Below are positions 10,812 to 20,516 of a stretch of 49,611 nucleotides of DNA, one piece after another (the first letter of the stretch is position 1; every line of letters begins with the position of its first letter). Both the position numbers and the translations under genes were made by a program. Location of the stretch: NCBI GenBank assembly GCA_018303365.1, contig JAGVYI010000019.1, forward strand, positions 1-49,611, read 5' to 3'. Below the pieces are notes generated by a model. The model was given only the letters and a program-made list of their open reading frames with translations. It was not told the origin of the DNA and searched no databases. Source of the stretch: Candidatus Woesearchaeota archaeon (GTDB taxonomy: Archaea > Nanobdellota > Nanobdellia > SCGC-AAA011-G17 > JACPNG01).

Positions 10812-10858
10812 ATTAAGAATAGGGAAAGCACAAAATGTATAATTTAAAGTTTGATAAT

Positions 10859-12370
10859 TTATGTCTCCAATTCCTTTCCTTTCTTAACCCGCAAGGTATT
10901 CCTCAAAATAGACTTAAACCCTTTCAAGTTGTTTTTAATGTCTGCAGGGCTCAATTTGAACATTCTACGTAAAATATACTTGGGACGAAAATAAAAAGCC
11001 CTGTACATCCTATTTAGAGCTTGTTTTAATTCTTCATTTGTAAGTTCGGTAGCATTCATCTGCACATCTTCATACCGAACAGAAGTGGGGTCTTTTTGAA
11101 TAAGCCAGTTATTCTGTTCTGCCTGTCGCCGAAGCTCAGTTCCTGGAAAAGCAGTGCAAAACCCCATATATACATAAGTGGGGTCAACCTCTTTCATATA
11201 TTTTATAGTGTTCTCAATAGACCCATATGTTTCGCCAGGGTTACCAACCATAAAATTAGCAACAACATCAAGTTTTGCCTTCTTTGCAATCTTAACAGCT
11301 TCCCTTCCCTGTTCAAGTGTGGCCCTTTTACGCAGGTTATCAAGGATTCTTTGGTCACCAGTCTCAAGACCGAACGTGACACTAAAGCACCCAGCCTGTT
11401 TCATCTTTTTTGCAAGCTCAAGGTTGAAGTTATCGACTCTAGCATTGGCACACCATGTAAGGTCATAATTTCTCTCCATCAGAAGATCACAGAATTTCAT
11501 AACATTACTTGGAACAATTGTAAAAATAGAATCCTTGAAAGCAATTTCTTTTACCCCGAGCTCTTTGACAAGATAATCAATCTCTTTTATAGAACGTTCA
11601 GGAGACTGTACTCGAAATCGTCTATCATAAACATTAGGAATCTCGCAGTAACTACAGTCATAAGGACAGCCACGAGTTCTAACCATTGCAATGAAAGGCT
11701 TTCTAAGAGAATATGGGCTCTGGTATTTTTCAAGAGGCAAAAGGTCATATGCTGGAAAAGGAAGTTCATCAATGTCCTTAAGAAGAGGCATAGGAGACGT
11801 CAAGAATATCTTCCCATTATCTCGAAAACCAATACCTTTTACAAGGTGAAGGTCAGATCCTTTATCATAGGCTTCCATAAGCTCTAGCAAGCTTAACTCC
11901 CCCTCGCCCCTAAGAACAACATCAACATTTTCATTAGATAAAGCATGGTAAGGAAGTTCTGTAGCGTGTGGTCCACCAATAACAACCTTTATGGAAGGGT
12001 TAAACTGTTTAACTAAAGATGCAACAGCAAAAGCATGATAAATAATCGCCGAAGTTGCAGTAAGTGCGACAACATCAGGCTCAAATTTTTTAACTTCAGA
12101 AAGGACATCTTCAGTAGTTGCACTGAAAGCACACCCGTCATAAAGCCCCACAGTATAACCTTTAGCGCGCATAAATCCCGCTATTGAAGTAATGCCTAAA
12201 GGAGGGTACTTGATCCCTTCCATCAGATCCTGCTCCTTAAGTGGAGGGGGCTGTATGAATAATATTTTCTGAATATCAATCATCTCCTTAACATATTTTC
12301 TTGTCTCGTAAAAATTGAAAAACAAGGTCCTGATTCTCTTTAAGCGCATGCACACTCCACGCGCCTGCAC
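10859..12370 (-). CDS. B12-binding-domain radical SAM protein (true start probably downstream, near MIDIQKILFIQPPP)
   Basis: VIGGPHATELPYHA; RTRGCPYDCSYCEIP; GLETGDQRIL. Confidence 0.88.
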   Translation of the reverse strand: MQARGVCMRLKRIRTLFFNFYETRKYVKEMIDIQKILFIQPPPLKEQDLMEGIKYPPLGITSIAGFMRAKGYTVGLYDGCAFSATTEDVLSEVKKFEPDVVALTATSAIIYHAFAVASLVKQFNPSIKVVIGGPHATELPYHALSNENVDVVLRGEGELSLLELMEAYDKGSDLHLVKGIGFRDNGKIFLTSPMPLLKDIDELPFPAYDLLPLEKYQSPYSLRKPFIAMVRTRGCPYDCSYCEIPNVYDRRFRVQSPERSIKEIDYLVKELGVKEIAFKDSIFTIVPSNVMKFCDLLMERNYDLTWCANARVDNFNLELAKKMKQAGCFSVTFGLETGDQRILDNLRKRATLEQGREAVKIAKKAKLDVVANFMVGNPGETYGSIENTIKYMKEVDPTYVYMGFCTAFPGTELRRQAEQNNWLIQKDPTSVRYEDVQMNATELTNEELKQALNRMYRAFYFRPKYILRRMFKLSPADIKNNLKGFKSILRNTLRVKKGKELET

Positions 12371-12587
12371 GGTCTTGACGTAAAGAGAGCATAAGATCTT
12401 TGTCAGGATTCTTTGACTTTATAGTACCAATCTGCTCAAAAGTTAAAAGTAAAATCCATTCTCCATTTTTAGTAGGTTGACCGAATCTCTGGGTAAGAAT
12501 CTCTTTAGTTGTCTGAAGAACAAAAAGCTCTGAAGGTTTTTCCTTTTTTACTCTTATATCATTCCAATTTAGCGTCTCAAATTTCAT
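12288..12587 (-). CDS. Hypothetical protein, 99 aa
   Basis: Complete ORF with good codon texture; TATA-like TTTATAAATAT upstream at about 12650; no family recognised. Confidence 0.5.
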   Translation of the reverse strand: MKFETLNWNDIRVKKEKPSELFVLQTTKEILTQRFGQPTKNGEWILLLTFEQIGTIKSKNPDKDLMLSLRQDRAGAWSVHALKENQDLVFQFLRDKKIC

Positions 12588-12742
12588 AAAAATTCACCCA
12601 ACACCCCATAGCAAACCTGATAGAGTAAAGACAAGTATTTCCACAAATCAATATTTATAAATATATTGCTTCTAAAAATCATGGTTAATCTTGAGATAGG
12701 TTACGCACCTTTAAGCAGGTGATCACTATTAGTAGAACGCAT

Positions 12743-13663
12743 CTAAAGAAGTTTCTTTTCCCGCAACTCAGCAATAAGATTTTTGATGCCTTGCTCAATA
12801 TCAATGGGATTAAAGTTAGTATCCCTAACAAGTTCTGTTATATCCATCTCTGTACCTTGGCTCAGGTTTCGAACATTCTCTGAAGTAAAGGGGGGCTTAG
12901 AAAGTACTCTCTCAAAAACTTTAGCAGTATAATAGCAGAGCCAAACAGGAAAAGAGATTTTTATCTTTTTAACCCCTATCGCTTTAGCAACAACATCAAC
13001 CAAGTCCCGAAATGGAATCTTATCTTTCCCGCAAAGGGGATATATTTTCCTATAAGTTTGTTTATTGTTAACTGACAGAACAAGCGCCTTAGCAACATCA
13101 TAGACGCTTACAGGTTGTCGTGTCCATCTTCCATGTCCAACAAGAGGAATAAAAAAAGGAAATTTAGTTACATAGTCAATAACATTCGTAATGCCAACAC
13201 CATGTACGCCGTAAATAATAGTAGGCCGAAAGATGGTATAGTCAAGAGAACTATCTGTAAAGAGTTTTTCAGCCATGACCTTTGTCTCGCCATAAGGACC
13301 CCGTTTATTTTTCAAGACGGCAACCGAACTAGTAAAAATCACTCGTTTAATTTTATAGGCAGTGCAAAGTTCAATAAGGTTCCTTGTTCCAATAAAATTA
13401 ACCTGATAGTTTACCTCAAAAGATATAATCCGCTGTGCTGCCGCAAGATGAATCACAGCATCAACTCCTTTGAGAGCAGGTCGAAGACTCTCTTTGTCAG
13501 TAATGTCTCCCTCAACAACACGCAAAGCATCTTTCCTATCGTAAACAAAAGGAACACCCTTTCTAATAAAGCAAGTTACTTGAAAACCATTAGAAAGAAG
13601 CCCATCTAGAACATACTTTCCAACATATCCACCAGCACCAGTAACTAAAATCTTTTTATACAT
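12743..13663 (-). CDS. NAD-dependent epimerase/dehydratase (SDR-e)
   Basis: ILVTGAGGYVGKYVLDGL; VIHLAAAQRI; FTSSVAVLKNKRGPYGETK (YxxxK). Confidence 0.9.
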   Translation of the reverse strand: MYKKILVTGAGGYVGKYVLDGLLSNGFQVTCFIRKGVPFVYDRKDALRVVEGDITDKESLRPALKGVDAVIHLAAAQRIISFEVNYQVNFIGTRNLIELCTAYKIKRVIFTSSVAVLKNKRGPYGETKVMAEKLFTDSSLDYTIFRPTIIYGVHGVGITNVIDYVTKFPFFIPLVGHGRWTRQPVSVYDVAKALVLSVNNKQTYRKIYPLCGKDKIPFRDLVDVVAKAIGVKKIKISFPVWLCYYTAKVFERVLSKPPFTSENVRNLSQGTEMDITELVRDTNFNPIDIEQGIKNLIAELREKKLL

Positions 13664-13800
13664 GGCAAATAGGAACCAAGAGATCTGTTTTTAAAGCTAA
13701 CGTCTTAAAATACTAAAAAACACAGGAAATTCTTGGTAGATTGAAGAAGAACAATGCACAAGACTTATAAACCCTATTTATATGAACAAAGTTTGTTAAT

Positions 13801-14418
13801 ATGAAAATAAAATGGTTGCTATTGAGCGCTTTTATTCTTGCGACCATCTTAGTATCTGGCTGTCAGCAAACCCCCACTGGAAGTGCAGTGATGGAATTTG
13901 TCTGTAACAAACCATATATTCAAGTAGGAAGTGAGTGTTGTTTAGATAAAAATGGTGATAAAGTTTGCGATAAAGACGAACAAACAGATATAAAAGAAAC
14001 CGAAGCCAAAAAAAGCATCAATCCAAATCCAGTTCAAGCCTTAACTGTTGAATACTGCACAGGAACCTATTATTTTGATTGCCCTTGGAGTTATATAACT
14101 AAAGATGAAGTACAGTTTAAGTTAAGAGCAACAAGGTCTGGAATAGCCATCATTAAAAGAATTGAAATCCCTAATGTACCTTGCACTAAAGAATTTGGAA
14201 ATATTCCCTTGGAGAAAGGGATGAAGTACGATGAAATAAGACAATTTAATGTTACTTGTAATTTCAAAAAGAATTCTGTGGACTCTGATGTAAAACTATA
14301 TATAACCCAGTATCCAATAGAAGGTTTCAAAGAGGGTGATACCTCAAAAGAGTGGATGGGATATAAGGAACCTATAGAAATGGTGACTATACTATACATT
14401 AGTGGAATGGTTAGATAA
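13801..14418 (+). CDS. Predicted lipoprotein with Cys-rich CCLDKNGDKVCDKDE motif
   Basis: Signal peptide MKIKWLLLSAFILATILVSGC (lipobox-like SGC); downstream D/N-rich motif; TATA-like CTTATAAACC at about 13763. Confidence 0.65.
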   Translation: MKIKWLLLSAFILATILVSGCQQTPTGSAVMEFVCNKPYIQVGSECCLDKNGDKVCDKDEQTDIKETEAKKSINPNPVQALTVEYCTGTYYFDCPWSYITKDEVQFKLRATRSGIAIIKRIEIPNVPCTKEFGNIPLEKGMKYDEIRQFNVTCNFKKNSVDSDVKLYITQYPIEGFKEGDTSKEWMGYKEPIEMVTILYISGMVR

Positions 14419-14451
14419 TATTGTCCTATGAAAACACAGGCATTTTGAATT

Positions 14452-16068
14452 TTAAGGTGTGCTAAAAAAACAAAAAGTCTTAGTTTCTCCTTCAAGAGAA
14501 AACCCGCACGAAGAAATAAGAGGGCAATATTCGTTAAAAGAAATTACAGATACAATACCCTCCTCATCAACGAAAGAAGCAAATTCTGTACATGAACCGG
14601 ATTCTAACTCCTGACGAAGCACATCAAAACGAACCAATAATTCCTCAGACGCCGCAGGAGAAAACCCTCCGCTAGGGGTGGTAAGGTCGTAACGACTGAA
14701 ACCAATATAAGAATCGAAAATAAGAGAATTTATGTTGCCAGAATTATGTGGAAAAATAAGATATGTTCCAGAAAGACCAGTTGCTATATCAACAAACTCT
14801 TGCTCATAAGGAAGGTAGCTTACATCAGGATTGTTAAGGAAAGTGAATGCAACAACAGCAGATAATATGCTAAAAACAAAGATGCCGATGAAGAAAAACT
14901 TATGCAAATCAACCTGAAACTTAGAGGTAACAAGCAACGCAATTATAAGAAGCAAAAAAAGCCCATTATAAGGGTTCACAGGAACTTTGTTAAAATAAGG
15001 AACAAAAATAAGGAGACGGGAAATAAGCAAGAAACCAAGAACAAAGAAAGGAAAATAAAATAACAAAAAACGCCCTTTGTCTGAAGAAGAAAGGTAAGAA
15101 AAAAGGGAGATAACAAAAAAGGAGACAAGAAGGATTGTATTAAAAGAAACAAGACTATCTAAAGTCAACAGCACACTCAAAGGATTTACGCTGTGGGTTT
15201 TGACAGCTGGCGAATCAATATAGCGAGAAAGATCAGAGCAGACAAAAGAGCAAGAAAAAGAATCCTGATTAGACTGCAAAAAGGGGACGAACCAAAAAGA
15301 ACTCAGGAGAAAGGATATAAGGATAATAAAGCCCAAGAAAGCACGCTCCTTCCATGGTTTAAGAATAAACAAAGGAACAAAAAGAAAACTACCTATAATG
15401 GTCTCGTAAGGGTGTGTAAGTATAAGTGCAGCATAAGGAATAATTACCATAAAAGAGAGTTTCGATATCGGCTTATCTTTATGATAGTAAACAAAGAAAA
15501 AAAGAAACAATAGCAAAAACCACCCGAGAGCCTCTGGAAATTTTCCAATATTAAAAAACTGGTCAATAAGGAGCGGGCTTCCAAAGAAAAATGAGAAAAA
15601 AGCAACCCTTTGAGTTAAAGATAATCGCAATGAGTTGCCGAAAATAGTTATAGCAACAAGGGAGAGTATGTAGATAAATACAAGCGAAAGGTAAACAGAT
15701 ACAAGAAGGTTACTAGTAAAAAAGCTGAAAATGGAAGTAAAGTAAAACCACCCCGGTGGATAGCTTCGAAACAAAGTAAATCCATCGTACCAGTTCGGAA
15801 CTGACCCAAAAAAACCGTATTCTTGGAAAAAAGAAAGTTGAGCAAGGCGCTGCGTTAAGTCTCCGATTGCAAAAGGAAAGAATTGGGTTATGGGAAAGAG
15901 TAAATAAAATTTATAGAAAATAACAATTAGAAAAACAACAGAAGGTAAAAGAAAATACCAGTCAGGAAACCTGCGATAAACTGAATTGGACATAATAAAA
16001 AACCGCAAAAATGGGTTTATAATTCTGCCGTTAAAAAGGCTTATAAATCTCCCTTTTCGGAAAAGCAT
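14452..16068 (-). CDS. Polytopic membrane protein, GT-C/6-PTPS-related-like
   Basis: Many TM helices; GDLTQRLAQLSFFQEYGFFGSVPNWYDGF...PPGWFYF near the N-terminus; paralogue of 35149-36562. Confidence 0.65.
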   Translation of the reverse strand: MLFRKGRFISLFNGRIINPFLRFFIMSNSVYRRFPDWYFLLPSVVFLIVIFYKFYLLFPITQFFPFAIGDLTQRLAQLSFFQEYGFFGSVPNWYDGFTLFRSYPPGWFYFTSIFSFFTSNLLVSVYLSLVFIYILSLVAITIFGNSLRLSLTQRVAFFSFFFGSPLLIDQFFNIGKFPEALGWFLLLFLFFFVYYHKDKPISKLSFMVIIPYAALILTHPYETIIGSFLFVPLFILKPWKERAFLGFIILISFLLSSFWFVPFLQSNQDSFSCSFVCSDLSRYIDSPAVKTHSVNPLSVLLTLDSLVSFNTILLVSFFVISLFSYLSSSDKGRFLLFYFPFFVLGFLLISRLLIFVPYFNKVPVNPYNGLFLLLIIALLVTSKFQVDLHKFFFIGIFVFSILSAVVAFTFLNNPDVSYLPYEQEFVDIATGLSGTYLIFPHNSGNINSLIFDSYIGFSRYDLTTPSGGFSPAASEELLVRFDVLRQELESGSCTEFASFVDEEGIVSVISFNEYCPLISSCGFSLEGETKTFCFFSTP

Positions 16069-16911
16069 ATGCCAAATTGGTTAATCCATCTGGGGCTGCC
16101 TTACATTGCAGCAAAGCTTCTAAGGATAAAGAATGTAAGGCTCGTGCTTCTGGGAGCAATCATTCCAGATATTGCAAGATTGGGTGTCCTTATAAGAAAG
16201 TTTACATATATTGGACAAGTAAACACCTTTAGTTATCTGGAGCCCTTCCACAGTCCATTCATGTTTCTTCTAATTGCACTGACAATATCCCTATTAAGCA
16301 AACAGTCAAAAAAGGCTATGCAGCTTTTAGTATTTGGAGGAGCAACGCACTTTTTCTTGGATGCTTTAGAAAAGAATTTTGGATTCATGAAGTTTTTGTT
16401 TTACCCCTTCATTTTGAAAACATTCTCTTTCCAACTATTCTGGCCTGAAAGTAGTATATCAATACTCATTATGGCAGTAAGTACAGTAGCCATCCTTTAT
16501 GCAATAACAGATAAGAAAAAGATAAGTTATGGATTCAAGACAAAAAATCTAAAGATAGTACTACCCCTAATAATATTCACGTTGCTACTGCCACTTGCAA
16601 CACAAGCATGGGTAAAGGGGAACCTACCATACATAACTCAGTTTAAAGAAAACAAAGACACACTAGCGTTCTCCTATAGTGATATTATAAGCACAAATCC
16701 ATTAATAGTAAGGGAGTTGGACTTCACCTATGAGGTTATAACAGACATTCCGCTAAGAGAAGGAGATGTAATTTCAATGCAAGCAGACCTGAAAGATAAC
16801 AAAGTACACCCAACAAAAGCACACATACATAAAGATATACTTAAGTTTGAAGCATCTATCTTGGCCCTGTTCATATTCGCATTTATATGGTTTACAAGCA
16901 AGAAAAAATGA
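16069..16911 (+). CDS. Integral membrane protein, DUF457/metal-dependent-hydrolase-like
   Basis: MPNWLIHLGLPYIAAKLL, LLGAIIPDIARL, GATHFFLDAL: His/Asp motifs in TM segments. Confidence 0.55.
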   Translation: MPNWLIHLGLPYIAAKLLRIKNVRLVLLGAIIPDIARLGVLIRKFTYIGQVNTFSYLEPFHSPFMFLLIALTISLLSKQSKKAMQLLVFGGATHFFLDALEKNFGFMKFLFYPFILKTFSFQLFWPESSISILIMAVSTVAILYAITDKKKISYGFKTKNLKIVLPLIIFTLLLPLATQAWVKGNLPYITQFKENKDTLAFSYSDIISTNPLIVRELDFTYEVITDIPLREGDVISMQADLKDNKVHPTKAHIHKDILKFEASILALFIFAFIWFTSKKK

Positions 16912-18593
16912 AACGTAAAGGATTTTGGATAGCAATTATAATCATATTAGCACTAGGAATATTCATAAGGCTGGAAAACCCGGAAAACACAACATTTACA
17001 GGAGACACAAAGGCCGTAATCCCTGAAGGACTTCTTTGGTATTATCCCCACGATATTTTTCCTGGAATTGCAAGCCAAGGAGAACCACCACTCGGCCACA
17101 TGGTGATTGGGGCTGGTTGCCTCCTATCTGGAGAAGACTTCTCAGAGGTATCGAAGATAAAACCGATGTTCTATCCAGGAAGAGAAGGTCTAATAGGTCC
17201 GCAAGTTGCAAGAGCTGAAGAGTATTGTTACATACCAATATTTGCCTTCGGAATACTACTGCTCATTACCCTTTCTATAATTGCAACAGCACTTCTCAAT
17301 GAAGTTGGAGCCCTTATAGCCACAACCTTTTTCGCATTTCAGCCATTCATTCTGCAATTTAGCAGACTGATAATGCATGTAGATGTCATACTATGGACTT
17401 GGCTTGCCCTTGCAACGCTATTTTTATTAAAAGGATATTTGGAAGAAAAAGGAACAAAAAAAGAAAAAATCTATTTCATCATAGCAGCGATATTTCTTGG
17501 ACTTGGAGGAGCAACAAAGCTGTCTTTCGGAGCATATTTGCTATTTTTTGCATTGATACTTCTGGACAAATATTGGAGGGAGATAAAGAATGTAATCTCA
17601 AGGGTGCTGAAACTAAAAGGAGATTGGAAAATCTCTAAAAAAGAAGTAAAGTTCATAGCTCTCCTTATATTTATGGTAATTCTTTTTACATTAGCATTTC
17701 TCTTACCATTTCAACTCAAACCGCAAAATGTAATTGATGTTTATAATACGTACACAAGCCACAGCCAAGATGAAGGAGGACTCGGCTTTAATCTTGGTAT
17801 TCACAAGTTTATTATAAACCAATTTCTCTATGAAGTAAATATTTTCGATGCCCTGTTATTTTTTCTGGCAATTCCTACACTCTACTGGCTTTTAAAAAAG
17901 AAAGACAAAGACAAAAAAGAAAAATTCGTGCTTTATTTCCTTTTGACAACAATTACCACATTTATATTTACAAATGTGTTCCACTTCACAAGAATTGCAA
18001 TACCCTACCTCTTTCCGATTGTATTTCTAATGGCCATGGTATTTTCTGATAAAGAATACGGAATATTAACAAGATTAAAGATTAAAAACAAAGGGGTAGT
18101 TGGAACTATTCTCTTAATAATCTACCTTGCTTTCAGTTTTTGGACAGCTTTCAGTGCTGCCCCGTTTTTTGAGACAAGAAACCCGATATTCTGCAAAGTG
18201 AGCAATTTTGGCTGCGATATAAATCTTTACACATATGCTGCTAAGACTACAGGAAACTACCTTAAAGAAAAGCTGAATGATAGCGAAACCTTCATACTCC
18301 AAGAGGGACCAATATTTTGGTACGTAAGACCAGAACAAAGTTTAGCAAATTTTCAATTTGACCAGGCATTCAGAAGCCAAACCGGGAGGGAGCCTACGCT
18401 AATTGAAAAAATAAACCTCTTTAAACCAGAAAACCGGACAGTAAGGTACCTCCTTGTAAACCCAAGGAAGGTTGAAAGCTTCGAAAAAGAAATAAATCAG
18501 ATTTTAGAACAATTAGAACCAAATGACAAGATAGTATTAAATGGTCAAGAAGTGCTATTTATATACGATTTGCAGAACCTAAACGTAAAATGA
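16887..18593 (+). CDS. GT39/PMT-like polytopic glycosyltransferase (likely start at internal ATG about 16908)
   Basis: Multi-TM protein with acidic first loop (FTGDTKAVIPEGLLWYY), GQPPLGH-like GEPPLGHMVIG, extracytosolic C-terminal segment. Confidence 0.75.
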   Translation: MVYKQEKMKRKGFWIAIIIILALGIFIRLENPENTTFTGDTKAVIPEGLLWYYPHDIFPGIASQGEPPLGHMVIGAGCLLSGEDFSEVSKIKPMFYPGREGLIGPQVARAEEYCYIPIFAFGILLLITLSIIATALLNEVGALIATTFFAFQPFILQFSRLIMHVDVILWTWLALATLFLLKGYLEEKGTKKEKIYFIIAAIFLGLGGATKLSFGAYLLFFALILLDKYWREIKNVISRVLKLKGDWKISKKEVKFIALLIFMVILFTLAFLLPFQLKPQNVIDVYNTYTSHSQDEGGLGFNLGIHKFIINQFLYEVNIFDALLFFLAIPTLYWLLKKKDKDKKEKFVLYFLLTTITTFIFTNVFHFTRIAIPYLFPIVFLMAMVFSDKEYGILTRLKIKNKGVVGTILLIIYLAFSFWTAFSAAPFFETRNPIFCKVSNFGCDINLYTYAAKTTGNYLKEKLNDSETFILQEGPIFWYVRPEQSLANFQFDQAFRSQTGREPTLIEKINLFKPENRTVRYLLVNPRKVESFEKEINQILEQLEPNDKIVLNGQEVLFIYDLQNLNVK

Positions 18594-19255
18594 AAGAAAA
18601 AATAGTAGTCGTAATACCCGCATATAACGAAGCGAAATATATAGAAAAGGTAGTAAAAAGAGCAAAGGCAGTAGCAGATGAAGTTGTTGTTGTAGACGAT
18701 CGTTCAAAAGACAATACAGAAGCAGTAGCAAGAAAGGCAGGAGCAATTGTCGTAAGACTTCTTGCAAATATGGGGGCTGGATTCAGCACAAGGATAGGTT
18801 GTGACCTTGCTCTAAAAAGGGGAGCAGATATCATAGCAACAATCGATGCAGACGGACAGCACGAACCAGAAGACATACCTAAAATGCTAAGCATCTTAAA
18901 AAAAGAAGACTTGGACATAATCTTTGGTTCAAGGCAAAGAGATAAGAACATGCCAATAATAAAAAGAATCGGAAACTGGGGGCTATCAACCCTAACAAAA
19001 ATGTTGTTTAACATAAACATAAATGATAGTCAGACAGGATTCCATGTCTTCACGAAAAAGGCTTATCCTAGGTTAAGATGGGACTCATCAAGATATGGGG
19101 TGGTATCAGAATTTGTAGTGAAGGTAGCAAAAAGTAACTTAAGGTTTATAGAAGTTCCAATAAAAACAATCTATACTGATAAAAAAACAGGAATGAACAA
19201 GAAAGATGCTTTAAAGTCAGCAGTAAAAATGGTCAAATGGAGACTTGAAAAATGA
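18590..19255 (+). CDS. GT2 family glycosyltransferase (dolichol-phosphate sugar synthase-like)
   Basis: VVVIPAYNEAKYIEKVVKRA; VVVDDRSKDNT; TIDADGQHEPEDIP; INDSQTGFHVFTK. Confidence 0.9.
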   Translation: MKEKIVVVIPAYNEAKYIEKVVKRAKAVADEVVVVDDRSKDNTEAVARKAGAIVVRLLANMGAGFSTRIGCDLALKRGADIIATIDADGQHEPEDIPKMLSILKKEDLDIIFGSRQRDKNMPIIKRIGNWGLSTLTKMLFNININDSQTGFHVFTKKAYPRLRWDSSRYGVVSEFVVKVAKSNLRFIEVPIKTIYTDKKTGMNKKDALKSAVKMVKWRLEK

Positions 19256-19590
19256 TAAGGATTAGTCACTTTATTGCAATAATATACAGTATAATCATGC
19301 TTATACTTACATATAGGCTTTATAGAAAGAACAAGTTAAATTTCTTAGGGTTAGGGATATGGACTAGCATATGGTTGGCCTTATTTGCAGGAATACTACT
19401 CTTTGATAGAATAGAAACGGTAGCTAACATCCTCCTTGGAATGAGGGTAATGGATGTTTTTGTATTTGGAGCCATTCTAATAATATTCATACTACTGTTT
19501 TTATTAAACTTTAACATAGTCGAAAACAAAAGAAAAGTCCAAGAGATTATAGAAGAAACAGCACTAAGGGAAGGAACAAAGAAAAAATGA
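19252..19590 (+). CDS. DUF2304-like small membrane protein
   Basis: Three TM segments, 112 aa, overlapping the GT2 gene upstream; the GT2 + DUF2304 pairing is common in archaea and bacteria. Confidence 0.6.
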   Translation: MIRISHFIAIIYSIIMLILTYRLYRKNKLNFLGLGIWTSIWLALFAGILLFDRIETVANILLGMRVMDVFVFGAILIIFILLFLLNFNIVENKRKVQEIIEETALREGTKKK

Positions 19591-20516
19591 AGACATTAGT
19601 AACAGGGGGAGCAGGATTTGTAGGAAGCCACCTTGTAGACAGATTGGCTAATGAAGGACATGAAGTTATCTGTTTCGATAATTTCATAACAGGAAGAAAG
19701 GAGAACATAAAAAATAGCAAGATAAAGATTCTGCAGGGAGATGTAAATAATAAAGAAGATGTGCGGGACCTATTTAAAAAACACAGATTTGATAATGTGT
19801 TCCATTACGCTGCCCTTGTAGGTGTAAAAAGAACGCTTGAAACACCGCTAGATGTTCTAGGAGATGTCGAGGGAATAAAAAATATACTTGAGGCAGCAAG
19901 AAAGCAAGATGTAAAGAAGGTAGTCTTTTCGTCTTCATCTGAAGTATACGGTGACCCTGTAGAGATACCAGAAAAAGAAGACGGCCACTTAAATCCAAAA
20001 CTACCGTATGCGGTTGTAAAGCTCATAGGAGAAAAGTATCTTGAAGCATACCACAAAAAGTATGGACTAAATACAACTTCATTAAGGTTTTTTAATGTAT
20101 ATGGCCCAAGACAAGACTCAAGCGACTACGGATTCGTTGTTGGGATTTTTATAAAACAGGCCCTAAAGAACCAGCCGCCAACAATCTATGGAGACGGAAC
20201 ACAGACAAGAGACTTCGTCTTTATTGAAGACAATATAAATGCAACACTAAAAACCATGACTTCAAGAGAAAGCAATGGCCAGAGTATAAATATTGGAACT
20301 GGAATGCCGATAACAATCTACAATCTGGCGCAAAAAATAATCAAATTATGTGGAAAAAACATAGAACCGGTATTTGTCAATAATCAAAGAGAAGATGTAA
20401 GACACCGCTTTCCAGAGATAAAAAAGATGATTGATCTTCTTGATTATAAGCCTATATTTGACCTGGACCGCGGTTTAAAAAAGACAATAGGGTGGTATAA
20501 AAAAGAAGGAAAATGA
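19587..20516 (+). CDS. NAD-dependent sugar epimerase (UDP-glucose 4-epimerase-like)
   Basis: LVTGGAGFVGSHLVDRLA; SSSSEVYGDP; PYAVVKLIGEKY (YxxxK); FNVYGPRQDSS. Confidence 0.9.
   Translation: MKTLVTGGAGFVGSHLVDRLANEGHEVICFDNFITGRKENIKNSKIKILQGDVNNKEDVRDLFKKHRFDNVFHYAALVGVKRTLETPLDVLGDVEGIKNILEAARKQDVKKVVFSSSSEVYGDPVEIPEKEDGHLNPKLPYAVVKLIGEKYLEAYHKKYGLNTTSLRFFNVYGPRQDSSDYGFVVGIFIKQALKNQPPTIYGDGTQTRDFVFIEDNINATLKTMTSRESNGQSINIGTGMPITIYNLAQKIIKLCGKNIEPVFVNNQREDVRHRFPEIKKMIDLLDYKPIFDLDRGLKKTIGWYKKEGK

Noticed and set aside
10812-10858. Possible terminator between convergent rSAM genes
   Set aside because: AT-rich but no clear stem-loop; insufficient evidence for a terminator call.
11096-11887. 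263-aa plus-strand ORF
   Set aside because: Antisense to the well-supported B12-rSAM gene 10859-12370; low-complexity translation with no motif, a shadow ORF.
13115-13609. 164-aa plus-strand ORF
   Set aside because: Antisense to the epimerase gene 12743-13663; no domain signal.
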